Source: Parvularcula sp. (GTDB lineage Bacteria; Pseudomonadota; Alphaproteobacteria; Caulobacterales; Parvularculaceae). From it: 6,786 bases of DNA. Below are positions 1-6,036 of this stretch, piece by piece; position 1 is the stretch's first letter; each line of letters begins with the position of its first letter. The notes beneath the pieces were generated by a model. The model ran no database searches and was not told the origin of the DNA. It worked only from the letters and a program-made list of their open reading frames with translations. Both the position numbers and the translations under genes were made by a program. Location: contig DNZB01000400.1 of NCBI GenBank assembly GCA_003506635.1, positions 1,426 to 8,211 of the forward strand, in the 5' to 3' direction.

Positions 1-891
1 TGGGGCGGCATCGCGATCAACGGCCGCGCGCCGATCAACGACTGCACGGTCAACCCGGCGGCGATCCCGGGCTCGGCCGGATGCGAGAAAGACGGCGAGG
101 GCGGATCGGGCCTCTTCGGCGGCGATCAGCCCAACGACAATTCCGGAACCTTGCGTTATGTCCGCCTCCAGCATGCGGGCTTCCAGTTTTCATCGACGAA
201 CGAGCTGAACGGCCTTGCGCTGCAGGGCGTCGGCGACGGCACGACGATCGAGTTCGTCCAGATTCACAACAACGCCGATGACGGCATCGAGTACTTCGGC
301 GGCACGGTCGACGTCAAGAACGTCGTTCTCACCGGCAATGACGATGACTCCTTCGACTGGACCGACGGCTGGTCCGGCAACGCCCAGTTCGTTCTCGCCG
401 TGCAGACGACCGGCCGCGGCGACAACGGGATCGAGGCTGACAATCGCGGCTCTGATCCGCTGCTGACGCCGCGGTCAAATCCAAACATGTCGAACGTCAC
501 GCTGATCGGCCGCAATAACGGCTCGGGCAATGAGGGCGTGCAGCTTCGCGCCGGCACAGACGCAACGCTCGCCAATTTCGTCGTCGCGGGCTTCGGCTCC
601 GGCGTCGAATATGACCCGGTCGCGACCCTGTCCGATCCCGCGCTCAGCTCCTTCGCGGTCGGCGGGAACGCCTCGACAGGCGACGCAGAGGGCGTTGTCC
701 TTCTGAACGCCGACGCGACGAACCAGGTTTTCGCCGCCGACACGCTGAACGGCGTCATTCCGGGCGTCAACGAGAACGCGGTGACGCCGACCGATGCGAC
801 GACGCTCGGCTCGTTCTTCGTCGCGGCGAATTACGCCGGCGCTTTCTCGCCGTCTGAAACGAACAGCGCGAACTGGACGAGCGGCTGGACG
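1..891 (+). repeat. Tandem coding repeat, copy A (left edge cut by window)
   Basis: Copy A of a long in-frame duplication inside the first gene. Its first base matches base 1324, an offset of 1323 nt or 441 codons. Bases 1-38 are identical to 1324-1361, and 1-65 differ at only four positions (39, 48, 54, 65). Further on the copies differ mainly at third codon positions and by short compensating indels, so that both end at a W-x-x-G-W-T motif (copy A 874-891). The true unit probably begins before the window, because the linker at about 922-1323 should have an upstream counterpart. Confidence 0.9.
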
Positions 892-2226
892 ATCGCCGTC
901 CCCGGCGCGGCGCCGGCGGGCTGCCCGACCGGCACCACCGCGACAGGCGAAGCGGTCCCGGCCGGACGCAGCGAAAGCCAGATCTGCCGCATCAACCGGC
1001 CGGTGACGAGCGCCGTCACTTTGACGACTGGCAATCTTTATGAGCTCGAAGGGTCGACCTTTGTCGGCGTCGATCTTGGACCCGATCCCGCCGCGCCGCT
1101 GGCCAACGGCGTCGCCGCTTCGCTGACGATTGATCCCGGCGTCACGATATTCTCGGAAGGCGGCGCGACCAGCGATCCGCTGCCGGGCTCTGGCGACACG
1201 GGACCGGAAGATCTCCTCGTCGTCTCGCGCGGCTCGCAGATTTTCGTCAACGGCTCGGCCGTGGCGCCGGTCGTCATGACCAGCCGCGAGGAAGTGTTCA
1301 GCGGCTCCGGCGCGTCATCCAACTGGGGCGGCATCGCGATCAACGGCCGCGCGCCGATCAATGACTGCACTGTCAATCCGGCGGCGACGCCGGGCGCAGT
1401 CGATTGCGAAAAGGACGGCGAGGGCGGCTCGGGGCGCTTTGGCGGCGCGACGGTCGCCGACAATTCCGGCCGCATCAATTACCTGCGCGTCGAGTTCTCG
1501 GGCAAGCAGTTCTCGTCGACGAACGAGCTCAACGGTCTCGCGCTGCAAGGCGTCGGCAACGGCACGCTGATCGACTTCCTGCAAATCTTCCAGACCGCCG
1601 ACGACGGCGTTGAGTGGTTCGGCGGCACGGTCGACGCCAAGCACGTCATCGTCACGGGCCAGGACGATGACGGTCTCGACTGGACCGACGGCTGGAACGG
1701 CCGTCTGCAGTTCGCGATCGTCAACAAGCTCGCGGGCGGCGACAACGGCGTTGAAGGCGACAATCGCGCGTCGAACGCCTTGCTGACGCCGCGCTCCAAT
1801 CCGGTCTGGTCGAACGTGACGCTGGTCGGCAATGCGTCGGGCGAGGGCTTCCAGGTCCGCGCCGGCACGGACGGGACCTTCGCCAATGTGATCGTCACCG
1901 GCTTTGCGGAAGGCGTCGATTATGCGGCGACGCCGGGCCTTTCCGACCCGTCGATCGACTCCTTCATCCTCACGGCGAATGCGGCGCAGCTGACAAACGA
2001 TGCGCCGGGGATCTTCGCCGCCGGATCGAACAATGCGCAGTTTGCGACATCGACGCTGACGACCCGCGCCGGCGCCTCGGTTGCGCTTGTTCCGGGCGCC
2101 AATGAAACGGCGACCGCCGTCGATCCGACGTCGCTCGATGCGGCCTTCTTCAATCCCGCGGCCTATATCGGCGCGGTCAGGGACGCCTCGGACAGCTGGT
2201 ATCTCGGCTGGACGCGCGGCCTCTAA
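1..2226 (+). CDS. ElpS-like repetitive surface/secreted protein, C-terminal part (5' end outside window)
   Basis: The frame is open from base 1 to the TAA at 2224-2226, giving 741 codons; the true start lies upstream, and TTG at 151 is an internal Leu, not a start. Two homologous units of 297 residues each (window residues 1-297 and 442-738) share blocks such as WGGIAINGRAPIND, QFSSTNELNGLALQGVG, FGGTVD and DWTDGW. Between them lies a linker with ICRINRP, LTIDPGVTIF and VVSRGSQIFVNG, which probably also starts the first unit upstream. The G/N/D/T-rich, strand-like periodic sequence suggests a right-handed parallel beta-helix. D/N-rich loops recur at matching positions (277-312, 340-372, 418-444; 1600-1635, 1663-1695), and paired Cys codons occur at 43/82, 922/985 and 1366/1405. 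I recall this family as including Caulobacter ElpS, a surface lipoprotein made under phosphate starvation and encoded beside a T2SS; the lipobox, if any, would be outside the window. The nearby receptor and T2SS genes support that. Enzymatic activity is unknown. An autotransporter is unlikely because no C-terminal barrel follows. Confidence 0.8.
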   Translation, partial: WGGIAINGRAPINDCTVNPAAIPGSAGCEKDGEGGSGLFGGDQPNDNSGTLRYVRLQHAGFQFSSTNELNGLALQGVGDGTTIEFVQIHNNADDGIEYFGGTVDVKNVVLTGNDDDSFDWTDGWSGNAQFVLAVQTTGRGDNGIEADNRGSDPLLTPRSNPNMSNVTLIGRNNGSGNEGVQLRAGTDATLANFVVAGFGSGVEYDPVATLSDPALSSFAVGGNASTGDAEGVVLLNADATNQVFAADTLNGVIPGVNENAVTPTDATTLGSFFVAANYAGAFSPSETNSANWTSGWTIAVPGAAPAGCPTGTTATGEAVPAGRSESQICRINRPVTSAVTLTTGNLYELEGSTFVGVDLGPDPAAPLANGVAASLTIDPGVTIFSEGGATSDPLPGSGDTGPEDLLVVSRGSQIFVNGSAVAPVVMTSREEVFSGSGASSNWGGIAINGRAPINDCTVNPAATPGAVDCEKDGEGGSGRFGGATVADNSGRINYLRVEFSGKQFSSTNELNGLALQGVGNGTLIDFLQIFQTADDGVEWFGGTVDAKHVIVTGQDDDGLDWTDGWNGRLQFAIVNKLAGGDNGVEGDNRASNALLTPRSNPVWSNVTLVGNASGEGFQVRAGTDGTFANVIVTGFAEGVDYAATPGLSDPSIDSFILTANAAQLTNDAPGIFAAGSNNAQFATSTLTTRAGASVALVPGANETATAVDPTSLDAAFFNPAAYIGAVRDASDSWYLGWTRGL
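1324..2214 (+). repeat. Tandem coding repeat, copy B
   Basis: Copy B of the duplication, the same 891-nt length as copy A, ending four codons before the gene's stop. The stretch encoding QFSSTNELNGLALQGVG is protein-identical between copies but differs by six synonymous changes in 51 nt. This implies an old duplication under purifying selection rather than an assembly artefact. Variable segments are concentrated near the centre and end: copy A has three extra codons in the GRNNGSGNEG region and three extra before its final WTSGWT, balanced by insertions in copy B. Confidence 0.9.
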
Positions 2227-2234
2227 GGCGACTG

Positions 2235-2259
2235 GCGGGCGGCGGCTTCCGCCGCCCGC
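2235..2259 (+). other. Perfect 11-bp GC hairpin between gene 1 and the receptor gene
   Basis: GCGGGCGGCGG (2235-2245), loop CTT, then CCGCCGCCCGC (2249-2259). This is an 11-bp stem with a 3-nt loop starting 9 nt after the TAA of the first gene. No T-tract follows (the next bases are GCAATCAAA), so it does not fit a canonical intrinsic terminator. More likely roles are protecting the 3' end of the upstream message after processing, partial attenuation, or setting different expression levels for the two genes. The hairpin itself is seen directly; its role is inferred. Confidence 0.7.
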
Positions 2260-2298
2260 GCAATCAAATGATGCGAAGTCTGATTCAACAATCGCCTG

Positions 2299-2305
2299 AA
2301 GGTGG
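2299..2305 (+). promoter_or_regulatory. Ribosome binding site deciding the receptor start
   Basis: AAGGTGG, with AAGG seven bases before ATG 2310. It favours 2310 over the in-frame ATG codons at 2268 and 2271. Those lie just behind the hairpin without a comparable site and would put a non-signal-like stretch (MMRSLIQQSPEGGA) before the signal peptide. Confidence 0.75.
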
Positions 2306-2309
2306 GGCC

Positions 2310-4895
2310 ATGAAAATGTTCAACAAGTCAATTGCGGCGGCGCTTCTCGGGACGACCGCGCTGACCGCGGGCGCGACGGTTTTCGCGCAGGAACTCGACA
2401 TACCGACGGACGAAATCGTCGTCCGCGGCGTCAACATTCCCGATGAAAAGCGGGCGACATCGGAGATTTCCGCGCTGCTCGACGAAACATCGTTCCAGCG
2501 CACGGGCGACAGCGATATTGCAGAGGCGCTTCGCCGCGTCACCGGCATCTCGCTCAGCCAGGGCCGCTTCGTCGTCGTTCGCGGCCTCAACGAACGCTAT
2601 TCCAGCGTCACGATCAACGGCTCGCCCTTGCCGAGCCCGGAGCCGCTGCGCCGCACCGTGCCGCTTGACCTCTTCCCGGCGGGCATTCTGGACGGGGCAG
2701 CCGTGCAGAAGACCTTTTCGCCGAATTATCCCGGCGAGTTCGGCGGCGGCGTGATCGACCTGACGACGCTGCGCGATCCCGGCGACGATTACCTGACGCT
2801 GCGCGCCGGCATCGGCGCCAATTTCGAAACGACGACGCGCGACGGCATCTTCGTTTCAGGCGGCGACCTCGACTGGCTGGGTTATGACGATGGCACGCGC
2901 TCGACGCCGGCGCCCTTGCAGGCCCTTCTCGACACAGCGACGCCGCTCGGCACGCTGACGCCTGACGAGATCGAAGCGGTCGGCGAGAGCCTTACGAACT
3001 CGCCGTTGTCGGTCCTCCAGGAAGGCGCGCTTGGGCCGAACTATGAAGCGGGGATCGAAGGCGGGTATTCGAAAGACGACGTCGCAGGCGGCGCGACTTT
3101 CGGCCTGGTCGGGACCATCGGATACAAGCAGGACTGGATCACCGAGCGCGCAAGGCGAACGACAACCGCCGGCAATCAGATCGGCGACGATCTCAACACC
3201 GTCGAAACGACGCTCGACGTCACGGTGAACGGCCTCCTCTCGGCCTCGCTCGGCTGGGAAAATCATTCGGTCGCCGCGACGGGTCTCTACATTCACACCT
3301 CGTCAAAGCAGGCGCAGACCGACGAGGGCCTCGATTTCAACGCGCCGACCAGCGACGGGCAGGTGTTTGACGAGTTTTCCGGCTTTTATGAGCGCGACCT
3401 CGTCATGGGCCAGCTCGCCGGCGACCACACGCTCGGCGACCTGGCGCTGAACTGGCGCGGCGCCTATGCGCGCTCGACGCGCGATGCGCCCTATGAAAGA
3501 ACGCTCCGCCGTTTTCCCGATCCGGCGACCGGCCAGCCGCTCTATAGCCAGGCGAACCAGTACCGGATCAATTTCTCCGATCTTGCGGACACGATCTGGA
3601 GCGGCGGCGTAAAAGCCAGCTACACTCTGCCGATCGGCGACATTCGTGAAGCCGTCATCTCGGCCGGCTATGATTATTCGGACACGGATCGCGAGTTCAA
3701 TCTCCTCGCGCTGCAATTCGTCGGCGGCAACTCGCTGCCGCTCGACGTTCAGGCTGCGCGCCCGGACTTCCTGTTTTCACCGGACAACATCGATCCGGCG
3801 CGGTTCATCCTTCAGGAGAACAGCACGATCAACGACAACTACACCGGCGCGCTGACGACGCACGCCGGCTTCGCCATGGCGGATATCGAGATCTTGCCGC
3901 TTGTTCGCACGACGGTCGGCGTACGTTATGAAACCGCTGAGCAGAATGTCACCACGTTCAGCCGCTTTGGCGTCATCGGCAACGTATCGCAGCTCGACAA
4001 CGACTACTGGCTTCCGTCGGCGACCCTCACCTGGAACTTCGCCGACGATCTGCAATTGCGTCTTGGGTATTCAAAGACAATCGCGCGTCCGCAGTTCCGC
4101 GAGCTCGCAGCGTCCACCTATTTCGATCCGGAAACGGAGCGTCAGTATCGCGGCAACCGCGGCCTGATCGATTCAAGGCTGACGAATTACGACATCAGGA
4201 TCGAGTATTATCTCGGGCGCAACCAGTTCACGACGCTTGCAGGGTTCTACAAGAAGATCGAGGACCCGATCGAGGAGATCCAGTTCGACACCTCGACCTT
4301 CCAGTTCGACACGACTTTCATCAACTCGCCGCAAGCGCGGCTCTTCGGGGGCGAGGCTGAATACCGCACGCGTTTCAGCATGCCGATCGACGCCGTCTTC
4401 TTCCAGAACCGCGAGTGGCTGTTCTCGGTCAACTACACCTATACCAACTCCGAGGTGCAGGCGGACGCGGGGGACCAGATTTTCAGCCCGTTCGGCGCCG
4501 GCGGCCTCATCGACGCGTCGCTGTTCGGTCTCGACGGCGCGCAGCTTCAAGGCGCGCCGGAGCACATCGTCAACGCGCAGTTCGGGTGGGAGGGCGACAA
4601 GGACCAGTTCACGCTTCTCTTCGGCTGGGTCGACGAACGCATCTTGCAGCGCGGCTTCCCGTCTCCGGGTTCGGAACTCCCCGATATCGTCGAACGCCCG
4701 GGCGTTCAGCTCGACGCTGTCCTCCGCCAGAAGCTCCAGCTGTTGGGCGCTGAGGCGACGATCGGCCTTGCCGCCCGCAATCTTCTCGGGACGGAGCATC
4801 AGGAATTCCAGAATTCAAGCGTGATCGGGCGCACCGAATTCAACACTTATGAGCGCGGCCGGAGCATTTCGGCATCGCTGTCGGCGACGTTCTGA
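2310..4895 (+). CDS. TonB-dependent outer-membrane receptor
   Basis: 861 residues from ATG 2310, complete. Residues 1-26 form a Sec signal peptide (MKMFNK, then an Ala/Leu/Thr-rich core) with probable cleavage at VFA|QE. DEIVVRG at 34-40 fits a TonB box. The plug domain (about 50-155) contains DIAEALRRVTGISLSQGRF, VVVRGLNERYSSVTINGS, PSPEPLRRTVPLDLFP and ending GEFGGGVIDLTT (142-153). The rest is a 22-strand-type barrel with alternating aromatic strands, including YSKTIARPQFREL from Tyr587, and it ends in SLSATF with the terminal Phe used in outer-membrane protein assembly. The length suits the family. Such proteins import scarce ligands across the outer membrane using TonB-ExbBD energy. The ligand cannot be read from sequence; siderophore, saccharide or a phosphorus-containing compound are all possible. 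There is no N-terminal STN/FecR signalling domain. The gene lies 83 nt after gene 1, probably co-transcribed, and has its own terminator. The overall assignment is firm; ligand and partnership with gene 1 are inferred. Confidence 0.95.
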   Translation: MKMFNKSIAAALLGTTALTAGATVFAQELDIPTDEIVVRGVNIPDEKRATSEISALLDETSFQRTGDSDIAEALRRVTGISLSQGRFVVVRGLNERYSSVTINGSPLPSPEPLRRTVPLDLFPAGILDGAAVQKTFSPNYPGEFGGGVIDLTTLRDPGDDYLTLRAGIGANFETTTRDGIFVSGGDLDWLGYDDGTRSTPAPLQALLDTATPLGTLTPDEIEAVGESLTNSPLSVLQEGALGPNYEAGIEGGYSKDDVAGGATFGLVGTIGYKQDWITERARRTTTAGNQIGDDLNTVETTLDVTVNGLLSASLGWENHSVAATGLYIHTSSKQAQTDEGLDFNAPTSDGQVFDEFSGFYERDLVMGQLAGDHTLGDLALNWRGAYARSTRDAPYERTLRRFPDPATGQPLYSQANQYRINFSDLADTIWSGGVKASYTLPIGDIREAVISAGYDYSDTDREFNLLALQFVGGNSLPLDVQAARPDFLFSPDNIDPARFILQENSTINDNYTGALTTHAGFAMADIEILPLVRTTVGVRYETAEQNVTTFSRFGVIGNVSQLDNDYWLPSATLTWNFADDLQLRLGYSKTIARPQFRELAASTYFDPETERQYRGNRGLIDSRLTNYDIRIEYYLGRNQFTTLAGFYKKIEDPIEEIQFDTSTFQFDTTFINSPQARLFGGEAEYRTRFSMPIDAVFFQNREWLFSVNYTYTNSEVQADAGDQIFSPFGAGGLIDASLFGLDGAQLQGAPEHIVNAQFGWEGDKDQFTLLFGWVDERILQRGFPSPGSELPDIVERPGVQLDAVLRQKLQLLGAEATIGLAARNLLGTEHQEFQNSSVIGRTEFNTYERGRSISASLSATF

Positions 4896-4919
4896 TCGCT
4901 CGTGGGAACAAATTCGCCG

Positions 4920-4954
4920 CGCCGGCCGTCTCCTCATGGGCGGCCGGCGTTTTT
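4920..4954 (+). terminator. Rho-independent terminator after the receptor gene
   Basis: CGCCGGCCG (4920-4928), a 12-nt loop, then the exact complement CGGCCGGCG (4941-4949) followed by TTTTT (4950-4954). It begins 25 nt after the receptor stop. It separates the receptor unit from the secretion operon, implying that gspC needs its own promoter or reads through. Confidence 0.85.
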
Positions 4955-4961
4955 GAGGGCG

Positions 4962-4994
4962 CCTGCCCGGAAGGTGCGCCGGGGCCGGTTCGGA
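4962..4994 (+). repeat. Leader direct repeat, copy 1
   Basis: CCTGCCCGGAAGGT (4962-4975), then GCGCC, then GGGGCCGG (4981-4988) and CGGA. The 14-nt core recurs exactly at 5085-5098, 123 nt downstream, and GGGGCCGG recurs after it. The copy starts 7 nt after the T-tract of the terminator. Confidence 0.75.
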
Positions 4995-4999
4995 GCCGA

Positions 5000-5030
5000 T
5001 CCAAAAGTTAACGCAAACGCTTGTTATTGG
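5000..5030 (+). promoter_or_regulatory. A/T-richer patch, weak candidate for the gspC operon promoter region
   Basis: The stretch with AAAAGTTAACGC and CTTGTTATTGG is the least GC-rich part of the terminator-to-gspC gap, and a promoter is expected here because a terminator precedes it. TAAC (5009-5012) and GTTA (5023-5026) form a short inverted pair. I find no pair of boxes at proper spacing, no Pho-box-like CTGTCAT repeat and no full CtrA site, so this is only a place to look. Confidence 0.2.
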
Positions 5031-5084
5031 CCCCTTTCCGGCCTTGATGCCGCTCCCTTTCGGCGCAAAAAGCGTCTACAGTCT

Positions 5085-5121
5085 CCTGCCCGGAAGGTTG
5101 GACCTTGGGGCCGGAAACGGA
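5085..5121 (+). repeat. Leader direct repeat, copy 2, with small hairpin
   Basis: CCTGCCCGGAAGGT (5085-5098) matches copy 1 exactly; GGGGCCGG (5107-5114) and CGGA (5118-5121) also match after a 3-nt length difference. Inside this copy AAGGT (5094-5098) and ACCTT (5102-5106) can pair around TGG. GGCCGGAAA (5109-5117) is also the inverse complement of TTTCCGGCC (5035-5043). The copy ends 30 nt before the chosen gspC start, so it would lie in the mRNA leader or at the promoter. Confidence 0.75.
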
Positions 5122-5151
5122 ACGGACTGGCGAAGCGTGGCGGTATTGAAG

Positions 5152-6036
5152 ATGGATCGATTCGCGCCGAACGGGGCGGCGAACGCGCTGCGGGCGCGCG
5201 TCGCTTCCGTCATCGCGCGCCGTTCCGGCAAACGCCGGCGCACCGGCGCCTTGCTCATTCAATTCGCTGAATACGGCCTTGTCGGCGCAATCGGCGTCGT
5301 TTTTGGGGTCCTTTTCTGGATCGGCCTCGGTCCGCTTCCCGAACCCCCGATGGTCGCCGCCGCGCCGCCGCCGCCCGTGGCCAGCACGGCGTCGCACGGC
5401 GACGCCAACGCCTTCCGAAACGGATCGGCGCTGCTCGCGCCGTCTGCTGCGGAACTCGTCAATGGCCCCGATCTTCAGGAAACGACCCTCAACCTGACGC
5501 TGCACGGCACCTGGGTTGACGCTGCGGGGGGGACCGCAATCATCAAGACGCCGGACGAGCGGCAGGGCCGCTACAAGCGCGGTGATACGGTCTGGGAGAG
5601 CGTTACGCTCGAACGTGTGTTCCGCGATCAGGTTGTCATCAACCGCGACGGCGTCCTTGAATCCTTGCGCCTTCAAGGGCGCGACATTGCGCCAGCGCCG
5701 GCGCCGCGAAGCGCCGCGGCCGAGCCGGCGACAGGCGAGGTTTTCGCGACGCTGGGCGATTTCATCTCCGTCGCGCCGCGGAGCGACAATGTCGGCGGCG
5801 TTAACCTCGTTCTCGAACCCGGCGATGACCCCGCGACGTTTCTCGCCTCGGGCCTGCGTCCGGGCGACATCCTTGTCGGCGTCGACGGCGAGCCGGTCGG
5901 GCGCGATATCGGCGCGGATATTGAATACCTGCAGAAGATCGCGGGGCGGAACAAGATCACCGTCAATGTCGATCGCGGCGGCGTCGTGACGCCGATCGAA
6001 ATCAATCTGAAGGGCTTGCAGGCGAATGGCGGCTAG
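5152..6036 (+). CDS. gspC: Type II secretion system inner-membrane protein GspC
   Basis: 294 residues from ATG 5152. GspC links the inner-membrane platform of the T2SS to the secretin GspD in the periplasm and helps choose substrates. Residues 1-40 form a basic cytoplasmic tail (RRSGKRRR at 23-30). Residues 41-60 are one transmembrane helix (YGLVGAIGVVFGVLFWIGLG), followed by a Pro/Ala linker (61-78). The homology-region (HR) domain lies at about 107-175, with LNLTLHGTW, AIIKTPDE, YKRGDTV and VVINRDGVLESLRL. A second Ala/Pro linker (178-194) leads to a C-terminal PDZ domain (about 196-288) with the core GLRPGDILVGVDGEPV. Length and order match the family. The frame is open upstream to 5044, with in-frame starts ATG 5047, GTG 5137 and TTG 5146. 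I chose 5152 because it gives the normal short tail before the helix; GTGGCGG at 5137-5143 is only a modest binding site. The stop overlaps gspD by 11 nt, indicating an operon. Confidence 0.92.
   Translation: MDRFAPNGAANALRARVASVIARRSGKRRRTGALLIQFAEYGLVGAIGVVFGVLFWIGLGPLPEPPMVAAAPPPPVASTASHGDANAFRNGSALLAPSAAELVNGPDLQETTLNLTLHGTWVDAAGGTAIIKTPDERQGRYKRGDTVWESVTLERVFRDQVVINRDGVLESLRLQGRDIAPAPAPRSAAAEPATGEVFATLGDFISVAPRSDNVGGVNLVLEPGDDPATFLASGLRPGDILVGVDGEPVGRDIGADIEYLQKIAGRNKITVNVDRGGVVTPIEINLKGLQANGG

Noticed and set aside
151..153. TTG as a start codon for the first gene
   Set aside because: The frame is open and homologous to copy B from base 1, and TTG 151 encodes a Leu aligned with Ile in copy B. 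The gene simply enters from outside the window.
264..770. 168-codon open frame on the - strand inside the repetitive protein gene
   Set aside because: It is a shadow of the + strand repeat; other antisense frames (1038-1478, 1479-1898) arise from the same gene in the same way.
2268..2273. ATG ATG as the receptor start
   Set aside because: There is no ribosome binding site, and the added 14 residues precede a complete signal peptide. ATG 2310 has AAGGTGG at good spacing.
4173..4799. 208-codon open frame on the - strand inside the receptor gene
   Set aside because: It is entirely antisense to conserved barrel sequence, charged and low-complexity, with no recognisable domain or ribosome binding site.
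5008..5026. CtrA-like site at GTTAAC
   Set aside because: Only one TTAA half is present; no second half occurs at the 7-nt spacing, and TTGTTA is not a match.
4896..5151. Pho box in front of the secretion operon, suggested by the ElpS analogy
   Set aside because: No CTGTCAT-like direct repeats are visible. A Pho box for gene 1 would lie upstream of the window and cannot be judged.
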